From Hymenobacter busanensis (GTDB taxonomy: Bacteria > Bacteroidota > Bacteroidia > Cytophagales > Hymenobacteraceae): 64,000 bases of DNA. Below are positions 1-6,226 of this stretch, in pieces. Location: NCBI RefSeq assembly GCF_008727865.1, contig NZ_VTWU01000003.1:372001-436000 (forward strand), written 5' to 3'. The position numbers were made by a program, and so were the translations under genes. The stretch's first letter is position 1. Each line of letters opens with the position of its first letter. Under the pieces are notes generated by a model, which was not told the DNA's origin, did no database searches, and saw only the letters and a list, made by a program, of their open reading frames with translations.

Positions 1-1
1 G

Positions 2-214
2 GGCTGGCTGGCGTCGCTCATGGCGGGCGCGTTTTTCATCGAGTTTATTTTCAACTGGAAAGGCTTGGGCACCGTGACGTTGCGGGCCGTCGAAAACCTC
101 GATTTTCCGGTGGTCATGGGCTCCACACTGTTCGTGGCCTTCCTGTTCGTGGTCATCAACATTGCCGTCGATGTGCTCTACGCCGTGCTCGACCCGCGCG
201 TGAAGCTGGGGTAG
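2..214 (+). CDS. ABC transporter permease, C-terminal end (DppB/OppB type)
   Basis: Only the last 70 residues are inside the window; the gene starts upstream. The visible part has the typical end of a binding-protein-dependent transport permease: a loop with FIEFIFNWKGLG, then a hydrophobic segment (VMGSTLFVAFLFVVINIAVD) and the closing YAVLDPRVKLG, which closely matches the DPRI/V-R-L/K tail of peptide or nickel permeases of the DppB/OppB family. It would form part of an inner-membrane importer for oligopeptides or a similar solute. Substrate and partner subunits cannot be judged because the rest of the locus is missing. Confidence 0.85.
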   Translation, partial: GWLASLMAGAFFIEFIFNWKGLGTVTLRAVENLDFPVVMGSTLFVAFLFVVINIAVDVLYAVLDPRVKLG

Positions 215-276
215 CGCAGCGCCCGGGCAGTTTTTCCAATTCGGTCAGCTTATTCCCCTTCAACCCATCCGCGGTC

Positions 277-798
277 ATGCGCCTTTTCCTTATCGGCATG
301 CCGGGCTCGGGCAAAACCACCCTGGGCCGCGCGCTGGCCGCGTACTACAGCCTGACCTTCGTCGATTTAGACGAGGTGATTGTGCAGCGCGAAGGCCGCA
401 GTATTGTCGACCTGTTCGCCGCGGAAGGCGAAGCGTACTTCCGCAGCGCCGAAGCCAAAGCGTTGCGCGCTGTGCTGGCCGATTACCCGGCGGTGGTGCT
501 GGCTACCGGTGGCGGCACGCCCTGTTTTCACGCCAATGCCGAGCTGCTTCGGGCCAGCGGCCTCACGCTATGGCTCGATGTACCGGTCGAAGAGCTGGTG
601 CGCCGGCTCGTGCAGCAGGCTGCGCACCGGCCGTTGCTGGCCGGTTTGCCCGACCCCGAAGCCCTAAAAAACCGCTTGGCCGAAACCCTACAGGCCCGGC
701 GGGAGTTTTATGCCACGGCCGCACTGCGCTGCCAGGCATCCGTGTGCAGCCCTGAGGCCGTTGTGCGGCTCATTGCGCAGTACACGGCCACGGCGTAG
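277..798 (+). CDS. aroK: Shikimate kinase
   Basis: Phosphorylates shikimate with ATP to 3-phosphoshikimate in the cytoplasmic shikimate pathway to chorismate and aromatic amino acids. The 173-residue protein has the usual family length. Visible motifs are the Walker A loop GMPGSGKTT (residues 7-15), the DLD motif (30-32) whose aspartates contact Mg and shikimate, FR (55-56) with the shikimate-binding arginine, GGG (78-80), and the lid arginine in RPLL (from 118). The ATG at 277 puts the P-loop at the normal distance from the N terminus. It lies 62 bases after the permease gene and is probably transcribed separately or by read-through. Confidence 0.95.
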   Translation: MRLFLIGMPGSGKTTLGRALAAYYSLTFVDLDEVIVQREGRSIVDLFAAEGEAYFRSAEAKALRAVLADYPAVVLATGGGTPCFHANAELLRASGLTLWLDVPVEELVRRLVQQAAHRPLLAGLPDPEALKNRLAETLQARREFYATAALRCQASVCSPEAVVRLIAQYTATA

Positions 799-815
799 CC
801 AAGCACTTTGGCCCG

Positions 816-842
816 TTGTTTGGGCGCTGGTGGCTATTTTTG
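816..842 (+). promoter_or_regulatory. Candidate promoter of the hydroxylase gene
   Basis: TATTTTTG at 835-842 is an exact TAnnTTTG (-7) element, with TTG at 816-818 upstream at a slightly short spacing of 16. It lies just inside the aroK downstream region. If used, it rules out the upstream in-frame start at 816 and supports the ATG at 870. Confidence 0.5.
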
Positions 843-869
843 CGCTGCAATACTCTTCAAGCCCTCGAT

Positions 870-1526
870 ATGGAACAAAAGACAGCTGCCCCTCCCGTGT
901 CGGGTCAACTCCATAAACCCAAGCACAAAGGTTCGGCTCGTTTGTTTGAGAACCCCGTGCTGGAGCGCCTCACACACACGCACATAGCCGGGCCGTTGAG
1001 CATTTTCTTCGGTGTGGCCGCGGTTAGCCTCTACTACAGCCTCAGCAAGGGCCTGCTCACCGGCCTGTCGGCTTTTGGGCTGTTTCTGGCGGGCTGGTTC
1101 GGTTTCACGCTGGTGGAGTACCTCATGCACCGCTACCTCTACCACATCAAGCCCACCACGCCAGGCCGGGCCAAGTTTCAGTACACCATGCACGGCGTGC
1201 ACCACGAATTTCCGAAGGACAAAACGCGGCTGGCCATGCCGCCCATTCTGACGGTGTTCGTGGCCTCGTTGCTGTTTTTTATCTTCCGCTTCACCTTTGG
1301 CAATGCCGGTTTCGGCATCCTGGCGGGCTTTGTGTTTGGCTACGCGCTGTACCTGTTTGTGCACTACGCCATTCACGTGTACGCCCCGCCGAAAAACTTT
1401 CTGAAAGTGTGGTGGCACCACCACGCCCAGCACCATTACCGCCAAGACGAAGTAGCCTTTGGCGTGTCGACCACCATTTGGGACCACATCATCGGCACCA
1501 TGCCCGATCGGAAACCGTCGAATTAA
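870..1526 (+). CDS. Fatty acid hydroxylase / sterol desaturase family membrane protein
   Basis: A 218-residue integral membrane non-haem di-iron oxygenase. The histidine clusters of the family are all visible: EYLMHRYLYH (83-92), HGVHHEFP (108-115), HYAIH (165-169), HHHAQHHY (183-190) and WDHIIGT near the C terminus. Hydrophobic segments around 41-58, 66-84, 124-143 and 147-168 frame these clusters, as in FA2H-type 2-hydroxylases. The probable job is hydroxylation of a fatty-acyl chain, for example in sphingolipids, which this phylum makes; the exact substrate is inference. The ATG at 870 is preferred to an in-frame alternative at 816 because a promoter element lies between them. Confidence 0.85.
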   Translation: MEQKTAAPPVSGQLHKPKHKGSARLFENPVLERLTHTHIAGPLSIFFGVAAVSLYYSLSKGLLTGLSAFGLFLAGWFGFTLVEYLMHRYLYHIKPTTPGRAKFQYTMHGVHHEFPKDKTRLAMPPILTVFVASLLFFIFRFTFGNAGFGILAGFVFGYALYLFVHYAIHVYAPPKNFLKVWWHHHAQHHYRQDEVAFGVSTTIWDHIIGTMPDRKPSN

Positions 1527-1604
1527 CTTCTCCGCAGGAGCGCACAAAAAAGGCCGGCCGTCTGAATTGACGACCGGCCTTTTTTGTGCGCTCCTGCGGA
1601 GAAG
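1527..1604. terminator. Very long near-perfect hairpin, probable bidirectional terminator
   Basis: Two 36-base arms (1527-1562 and 1569-1604) are reverse complements with a single mismatch and enclose a 6-base loop. The arms contain an A6/T6 tract and a GGCCGG core. The left arm begins on the first base after the stop codon of the hydroxylase gene. The length is far beyond what intrinsic termination needs. Confidence 0.85.
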
Positions 1605-1705
1605 GACTTTGGCTTATTAACAGACGCTGAACATAGCATTCGGGAGTTTATAACGATTCGGGCGAAAGGTTTGATTGTAGTGATACTGCTGCTGGTCAAT
1701 TTGTT

Positions 1706-1931
1706 GTGATTTATATTTCGTTACCGAATGGCTTTCTATCGGCAGCCGAGGCCCACGTGCTGCGCGGCACGGTGGTCAAAGTCGTACTGGGCGAAGTCGT
1801 GACTGGCTTTAGCGCCAGCTCTGGGTTGCGGCCGCGCATCGACCTCCGCCCGCAGCCAGTCGGTCGGGGTGTGTATCCTGCGCCTCGAAACCGCTGCCGA
1901 ACCCAGAACAGTGGGCGTGGTGAAGCAGTAA
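1706..1931 (+). pseudogene. Decayed C-terminal end of a T9SS-sorted secreted protein
   Basis: Two reading frames together spell a type IX secretion C-terminal sorting domain. The first frame gives RIDLRPQPVGRGVY (about 1835-1880), resembling the usual xIDLxxLPAGVY. After a +1 shift the third frame continues as ILRLETAAEPRTVGVVKQ and stops at 1929-1931, matching the usual LRLETAxGxxTxxVVK ending. Neither frame is plausible alone over the whole stretch. No start or upstream domain was recognised. The stretch 1605-1705 before it has no recognisable gene, only a short hydrophobic open frame without a start codon. The reading is by eye and needs a profile search. Confidence 0.5.
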
Positions 1932-1951
1932 GCACCGGAAATGTTCTTAAC

Positions 1952-1990
1952 GCAACCGGGCGGCTCCTGCTTCAGGAGCCGCCCGGTTGC
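1952..1990. terminator. Perfect 18-bp hairpin between converging units
   Basis: Arms 1952-1969 and 1973-1990 are perfectly complementary around a 3-base loop. It lies downstream of the T9SS relic (plus) and of the small lipoprotein gene (minus, ending at 2012). There is no strong T-tract on either side. Confidence 0.7.
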
Positions 1991-2011
1991 ATTGAGGGAA
2001 TAGGGCAGAAA

Positions 2012-2182
2012 CTAGCGGCGGAACCGGCTGAACAGCCACCACAACACCAGTACCAGCAGCACCACGCCAATGATACCGGTGTAGGCGCCGGCTTTGAATA
2101 TGCTGCCGATAGCATCGCAGCCCGTTAGCGGCAGCAGCAAAATGCACAGCACCAGCGGTAGCCAGGGAAGTTGACGTTTCAT
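2012..2182 (-). CDS. Small membrane lipoprotein-like protein
   Basis: A 56-residue protein. It starts MKRQLPWLPLVLC, has a lipobox-like PLTGC (Cys22), then IGSIFKAGAYTG and one long hydrophobic segment (about 33-50, IIGVVLLVLVLWWL) before a basic FSRFRR end. This layout suggests either an inner-membrane protein or a lipid-anchored peptide with a transmembrane tail. The start at 2182 is chosen because it begins the signal-like segment; an in-frame extension to 2290 would put about 36 unremarkable residues in front. Similar tiny proteins are common in Hymenobacter-like genomes (recollection, not checked). Function unknown. Confidence 0.65.
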   Translation of the reverse strand: MKRQLPWLPLVLCILLLPLTGCDAIGSIFKAGAYTGIIGVVLLVLVLWWLFSRFRR

Positions 2183-2377
2183 GTAGCAGGAGGGAAGGGG
2201 TTCAAGCCACCGGCCGCGCATCGGCCGATGATATACTGCCCATACTGCATCCTGCGGCAAAAGGTTGATAAGCTCTGAGAAGAAGAACAAGCTTCAACCT
2301 AGCCCGGTGAAAAGTGCAATATGCCCCTGCGTGGGAGTTTTTCGCAAGCAGTGCCACGTGAGTAACAGTGCCAACAA

Positions 2378-2425
2378 CGAAAAAGCCCGGTAACAGACGG
2401 TTAAGTCTAATACCGGGCTTTTTCG
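2378..2425 (-). terminator. Terminator after tRNA-Asn
   Basis: Perfect 15-base arms (2378-2392 and 2411-2425) around an 18-base loop; the stem ends in AAAAA/TTTTT, giving a T-tract on both strands. It sits 6 bases past the 3' end of the minus-strand tRNA. Confidence 0.85.
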
Positions 2426-2431
2426 GTTGTG

Positions 2432-2505
2432 CGCTCCCTCCTGGGCTCGAACCAGGGACCCTCTGATTAACAGTCAGATGCTCTAACCGGCTGAGCTAAG
2501 GAAGC
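2432..2505 (-). tRNA. tRNA-Asn (anticodon GTT)
   Basis: Reading the minus strand from 2505, the acceptor stem GCTTCCT pairs with AGGGAGC (one G-T wobble). The anticodon stem TCTGA/TCAGA encloses the loop CTGTTAA, giving anticodon GTT. The T-arm has GGTTCGAGCC. The discriminator base is G, as usual for Asn. CCA is not encoded. A promoter candidate lies upstream and a hairpin terminator follows, so it appears to be a stand-alone tRNA gene. Confidence 0.95.
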
Positions 2506-2538
2506 GGTTATGGCGGCTTTTAAGGGCCGTTGCGGGTG

Positions 2539-2569
2539 CAATATTACGGTGCGGCAGACTTTTACGCAA
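2539..2569 (-). promoter_or_regulatory. Candidate promoter of tRNA-Asn
   Basis: On the minus strand TTG (2567-2569) is followed after 20 bases by TAATATTG (2539-2546), one mismatch from TAnnTTTG. Transcription would begin roughly 25-30 bases before the mature tRNA end. Confidence 0.5.
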
Positions 2570-2601
2570 TACTTACGGGTAAAAAAGTTTTGTGTGGTCA
2601 A

Positions 2602-3060
2602 CTAGTTTGTGATGCTCAGGAAGTTACCGCTAAGGGCGGTAATGTATTGCCGAAGCTGCCGCTGGGCCGGACCAGCGGTTACCTGGCCTTCCAAATCGAA
2701 CTTGGAGCCGCAGCAGGTGTCTTCGAAATACAAGCCGGACGAGTGCACGCCGACGGTAGCGCAAGCTTCGCCGGGCAGGTACGGGCAGTTGCGCTCAAAG
2801 GCTAGGTATTGCTGGGAATTTCGCCGCAGCACAATGATTCCGCGCACCCCCGACGACAGATACACATAGCCGCCGTCGAGGCGAAGGGCACTGTACTGCT
2901 GATTGGTGAGGTTGATATTTTCGTTGACCAGTGCCGTCGGGATTTGTGGTTGCGGATTGGACGAGGACGAGCCACAGGCGGTGAGGCCGATAAGCAGAAC
3001 GCAGGCAACTAGCAACTGCCGTAGCGGGTGCAACGGCGCGTGGGAGAACATGGGCTTCAT
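2602..3060 (-). CDS. Rieske-like lipoprotein with altered iron ligands
   Basis: A 152-residue lipoprotein: a signal peptide with lipobox LTAC (Cys29), a low-complexity GSSSSN linker, then a small beta-rich domain laid out like a Rieske domain. The first ligand motif, normally CPH, reads CPY (92-94). The second, normally CPCHGSRFD, reads CCGSKFD (116-122). The usual tail of the fold, GxVxxGPAxxxLxxY, is intact (QVTAGPAQRQLRQY). Both histidine ligands appear to be missing, so a normal [2Fe-2S] Rieske cluster is unlikely. The start at 3060 gives a clean signal peptide. It follows the dehydrogenase gene by 43 bases on the same strand and may be co-transcribed with it. Confidence 0.7.
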   Translation of the reverse strand: MKPMFSHAPLHPLRQLLVACVLLIGLTACGSSSSNPQPQIPTALVNENINLTNQQYSALRLDGGYVYLSSGVRGIIVLRRNSQQYLAFERNCPYLPGEACATVGVHSSGLYFEDTCCGSKFDLEGQVTAGPAQRQLRQYITALSGNFLSITN

Positions 3061-3103
3061 AACTGGGCTAACGCCGGGGCGGGCGCTTTCCGTTCGGCAG
3101 CGG

Positions 3104-3979
3104 TTAGTATTGGTAGAAGCCGCGGCCGTTTTTGCGGCCGTGGTGGCCGGCGTCCACTTTCTGCTGCTGCACGCGGCTGGGCCGAAACTTGGCATCGTAG
3201 TGAAACGCGGCATAAAGCGAGCTGGTGACGGCAAAGTTGGTGTCGATGCCGATGAGGTCCATGAGGCGGAACGGGCCCATGCGGAAGCCGGCCGACTCCA
3301 GCAGTTCGTCCACCACTTCGAACGGCGCCACGCGCTCTTCCACGGCTTTCAGGCTCTCTACGTAGTAATGCCGGGCCACGCGGTTGACGATGAAGCCGGG
3401 CGCATCGGCGGCCAGCACGGGCGTTTTGCCGAGTTGCAGGGCCAGCTGACTCACGGTTTCGGCCACAGCCGGGCTGGTGGCCGCACCCGAAATAACCTCG
3501 ACCAGCGGCATCAGCGGGGCGGGGTTAAAGAAGTGCATGCCCACCACGCGCTCGGGGTGCGGTACCGGCGCGGCCAACTGGGTGATGGGAAAGGTGCTGG
3601 TGTTCGACGCCAGGATGGTTTGGCCATTGTTGCAGGCCGCCAAATCCAGAAACAGCTGGTGCTTCACGTCCATTTTTTCCACCACGGCCTCGATAACCAG
3701 ATCGGCGCACACCGATTCCAGCTCGTGGGTGAGGGTGAGGCGCTGGCGGGCGGCCGTGCGCGCTTCGTCCGTCAGGCGGCCCTTCTCTACCAGCTTACCC
3801 AGGCCCGCCTCAATGCTTTGCTCGGCCCGAAACAGCGTGGCCTGGTTGACGTCGAACAGGATGGTGGGGTAGCCGGCCTGCAGGCACAGCTGGGCAATGC
3901 CCGCGCCCATGGTGCCCGCGCCCACTACGGCCACGGTGCGGATGGTTTGCGGAATTGGGGAAGTGGTTTCCGAAGACAT
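3104..3979 (-). CDS. 3-hydroxybutyryl-CoA dehydrogenase (3-hydroxyacyl-CoA dehydrogenase family)
   Basis: NAD(P)-dependent oxidation of a 3-hydroxyacyl-CoA to the 3-oxoacyl-CoA, in fatty-acid or amino-acid carbon breakdown or butanoate metabolism. The 291-residue protein matches the single-domain-pair Hbd/PaaH type. Seen in the sequence: a Rossmann motif GAGTMGAGIAQ (20-30), ASNTSTFPIT (124-133), the catalytic region GMHFFNPAPLMPLVEVI with the His149/Glu161 dyad, GFIVNRV (195-201), and a C-terminal domain ending NGRGFYQY. The start at 3979 removes a basic, low-complexity extension and puts the Rossmann motif near residue 20. It lies 84 bases after pheS on the same strand. Confidence 0.9.
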   Translation of the reverse strand: MSSETTSPIPQTIRTVAVVGAGTMGAGIAQLCLQAGYPTILFDVNQATLFRAEQSIEAGLGKLVEKGRLTDEARTAARQRLTLTHELESVCADLVIEAVVEKMDVKHQLFLDLAACNNGQTILASNTSTFPITQLAAPVPHPERVVGMHFFNPAPLMPLVEVISGAATSPAVAETVSQLALQLGKTPVLAADAPGFIVNRVARHYYVESLKAVEERVAPFEVVDELLESAGFRMGPFRLMDLIGIDTNFAVTSSLYAAFHYDAKFRPSRVQQQKVDAGHHGRKNGRGFYQY

Positions 3980-4063
3980 AGGGCAGAAAAAAGAAGCGGC
4001 GGGGCGGCGTTCCTGCGAATCTGCCACTCCGCCGCGAAGCTACTGGAAACGTCGGGTCGGCTG

Positions 4064-5104
4064 CTAGTGAATGGCCTCGAACTGGCGCAGGAAACGCATG
4101 TCGTTCTGGGTGAACAAGCGCAGGTCTTTGATCTGGTACTTGAGCATGGTGGGGCGCTCCAGGCCCATGCCGAAGGCAAAGCCGGAGTACCGCTCGGGGT
4201 CGATGCCGCAGTTGCGCAGCACGTTCGGGTCGACCATGCCGCAGCCCAGGATTTCCACCCAGCCGGTGTACTTGCAGATGTTGCAGCCCGCGCCCTTGCA
4301 GATCAGGCACGAAATATCGACCTCGGCGCTGGGCTCGGTGAAGGGAAAGTAGGAGGGGCGCATCCGCATCTTCACGTCGGCGCCGTAGAACTCCTGCGCG
4401 AAGTAGTAGATGGTTTGCTTGAGGTCGGCGAAGCTCACGTTTTCGTCCACGTACAGGCCCTCAATCTGGTGGAACACCATGTGGGCGCGGGCCGAAATGG
4501 CTTCGTTGCGGTACACGCGGCCGGGCATGATGCTGCGGATGGGCGGCTTTTGGCTTTGCATCAGGCGCACCTGCACGGTGCTGGTGTGCGTGCGCAGCAG
4601 GCGGTTTTGCTCCTCCTCGCCGGCGGGCGGCAGAAAGAAGGTGTCCTGCATTTCGCGGGCCGGGTGGTTTTCGGCAAAGTTCAGGGCCGAGAAGTTGTGC
4701 CAGTCGTCCTCGATTTCCGGCCCTTCGGCCACGTTGAAGCCGATGCGGGCGAAAATGCGCACGATTTCGTCGCGGGTGAGGCTCAGCGGGTGGCGCGTGC
4801 CCAGGGCGTTGGGCACGGCGGGCAGCGTGTAGTCGTAGCCGGGGTCGGCGGGCTGGCTGCTGGCTTCGTCTTCGAGCTGCTGGCGGCGCTGGTCAAACTT
4901 GTCCTGGGCCAGCTGCTTGAGGGCGTTGAGCTGCTGGCCGACGGCCTTGCGCTGCTCGGGCGCCACGGTTTTGAGCTGGTCGAACAAGTCGGCAATACGG
5001 CCTTTGCGGCCGGTGTAGGCAATGCGAAACTGGTCGAGCTGCGGCGCCGTGGCCACGTCGAAGGCTTCAATCTCCTGCTGGAGCTGCTGAATCGTATCCT
5101 GCAT
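4064..5104 (-). CDS. pheS: Phenylalanine-tRNA ligase alpha subunit
   Basis: Catalytic subunit of the (alpha-beta)2 synthetase that charges tRNA-Phe. The 346-residue length is typical. An N-terminal coiled region (about 1-95) is followed by the class II core: HPLSLTRDEIVRIF, the motif-2 region with GRVYRNEAISARAHMVFHQ, a cysteine-containing segment (CLICKGAGCNICKYTGW) and motif 3 GFAFGMGLERPTML near the C terminus. The ATG at 5104 lies 8 bases after a perfect TACCTTTG element, so the in-frame upstream start at 5161 is unlikely. pheT is not in the window, so the two subunits are encoded apart, as is common in this phylum. Confidence 0.95.
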   Translation of the reverse strand: MQDTIQQLQQEIEAFDVATAPQLDQFRIAYTGRKGRIADLFDQLKTVAPEQRKAVGQQLNALKQLAQDKFDQRRQQLEDEASSQPADPGYDYTLPAVPNALGTRHPLSLTRDEIVRIFARIGFNVAEGPEIEDDWHNFSALNFAENHPAREMQDTFFLPPAGEEEQNRLLRTHTSTVQVRLMQSQKPPIRSIMPGRVYRNEAISARAHMVFHQIEGLYVDENVSFADLKQTIYYFAQEFYGADVKMRMRPSYFPFTEPSAEVDISCLICKGAGCNICKYTGWVEILGCGMVDPNVLRNCGIDPERYSGFAFGMGLERPTMLKYQIKDLRLFTQNDMRFLRQFEAIH

Positions 5105-5112
5105 AACGCGGG

Positions 5113-5120
5113 CAAAGGTA
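5113..5120 (-). promoter_or_regulatory. -7 promoter element of pheS
   Basis: TACCTTTG on the minus strand, with only 8 bases between it and the pheS ATG. The transcript would have almost no leader. Confidence 0.65.
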
Positions 5121-5245
5121 AGGCCGCGGGCCGGGAAATGGGCCGCGGCGGCCGACTGCAATTTACAGCCCCGAATGACCGCGCGGGCACCGTTCGCGTA
5201 TGAACCGAAGCCGCTGTTGGCAGTTCCACTTCACGCTATTGCATT

Positions 5246-5563
5246 ATGGCCCGCCTCGTACTTTCGCTCCTGCTGCTGACGGCAGCGCTGCTCACCACTT
5301 TCTCGGCCCAGGCCCAAACGCGCAAACGCCGCCCGTCGAGCCACTACGCCACCACCCGCGCCAAATACGGCCCCGACGGCGCCGGCCAGAAACTGGCCCC
5401 CGGTATGCGCCTGGGCATGCCCATGCCCCTGACCACCGACTACATGGGCCGGCCCATCAAACCCAAAAACAAACTGACCTCTACACCGGTGGCCGCCAAG
5501 CGCACCACGGCTACCTCCATGAGCGCGGGAGCCAGCAAGTCGAGCGCGCGCAAACGGCGCTGA
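5246..5563 (+). CDS. Small basic secreted protein with DYMGRPI motif
   Basis: A 105-residue protein: a signal peptide (residues 1 to about 24, ending SAQAQ) followed by a very basic, Ser/Thr/Lys/Arg-rich chain with no recognised domain. Around residues 65-75 it carries TTDYMGRPIKPK, the same core found in the next gene. It is divergent from pheS. Function unknown; the export signal and the shared motif are all that can be read. It is likely periplasmic or outer-membrane associated. Confidence 0.65.
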   Translation: MARLVLSLLLLTAALLTTFSAQAQTRKRRPSSHYATTRAKYGPDGAGQKLAPGMRLGMPMPLTTDYMGRPIKPKNKLTSTPVAAKRTTATSMSAGASKSSARKRR

Positions 5564-5692
5564 TAGGCCGTTTCGTATATAGTTGAAATTGCAGGTTAAA
5601 AGCTCTGCAATAAGAACTTATATGATCGGGTTTGTGGTTTGCACGTACACTGCTGGGTATACCAACCATCCACCTTTAGACGTTTGCTTGCC

Positions 5693-6121
5693 ATGAAACG
5701 GATGACTTTTCTTGTGCTGTTGATGACTGCGGCTTTCACGGGAGCCCACGCGCAGCAAGCCACCTCCAAAAAGGCGACTTCCGCCAAATCGGCCACCACC
5801 AAGCCGGCCGCTAAGGCCAACGACGGGTGGGGCGACGAAGCCCCGGCTGCCACCACTACCAAAGCCGCTGCTACCGATGCCACGGCCACCCCGGCCCAGT
5901 CGCAGGCTAGCGGCTTCGATGCCGGCGCCAACGGCGGCTTCGGCGGGGCCTACGGCAGCGGGGCCGACAATTCGCCCAGCCGCGTGGAAGGCATGAGCGT
6001 AGCGCCCGGCTCGCCGCTGCTGCCCTCCACCCGCAGCCGCTCCGACTACATGGGCCGCCCCATCGAGCGGAAGCCCTCCATGCGCCCCCGCAGCCAGGAT
6101 TACAGCAACCCGCGCCAGTAA
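5693..6121 (+). CDS. Small secreted protein with DYMGRPI motif, paralogue of the preceding gene
   Basis: A 142-residue protein: a signal peptide (ending GAHAQ, about residue 20), an Ala/Thr/Lys-rich low-complexity region (21-70), a Gly/Ala stretch, then SRSDYMGRPIERKPS near the C terminus. The DYMGRPI core and the flanking Lys/Arg match the gene at 5246, so the two look like relatives that kept only this motif. The start at 5693 gives a clean signal peptide. A near-perfect hairpin follows. Function unknown. Confidence 0.65.
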   Translation: MKRMTFLVLLMTAAFTGAHAQQATSKKATSAKSATTKPAAKANDGWGDEAPAATTTKAAATDATATPAQSQASGFDAGANGGFGGAYGSGADNSPSRVEGMSVAPGSPLLPSTRSRSDYMGRPIERKPSMRPRSQDYSNPRQ

Positions 6122-6150
6122 TTTCTGCTCATTCAGCGGCTGCCATAAGT

Positions 6151-6192
6151 AAAAAGCCCCGCCTGCATCGGCCGATGCAGGCGGGGCTTTTT
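6151..6192. terminator. Perfect 42-base palindrome, bidirectional terminator
   Basis: 6151-6171 is the exact reverse complement of 6172-6192 with no spacer, and it starts AAAAA and ends TTTTT(T). It sits between converging genes (plus ending 6121, minus ending 6227) and can terminate both. Confidence 0.9.
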
Positions 6193-6226
6193 TGTGGCGT
6201 GTGGTGGCGCAAAGGTTGGCTACACG

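Noticed and set aside
816-869. Upstream start for the hydroxylase
   Set aside because: A -7 promoter element lies between this ATG and the start at 870, and the extra residues have no family similarity.
1605-1705. Open frame reading DAEHSIREFITIRAKG followed by a hydrophobic end
   Set aside because: No start codon and no recognised family; could be chance or part of the decayed region.
2903-5203. Long plus-strand frame across the 3-hydroxyacyl-CoA dehydrogenase and pheS genes
   Set aside because: Antisense shadow of two intact minus-strand genes.
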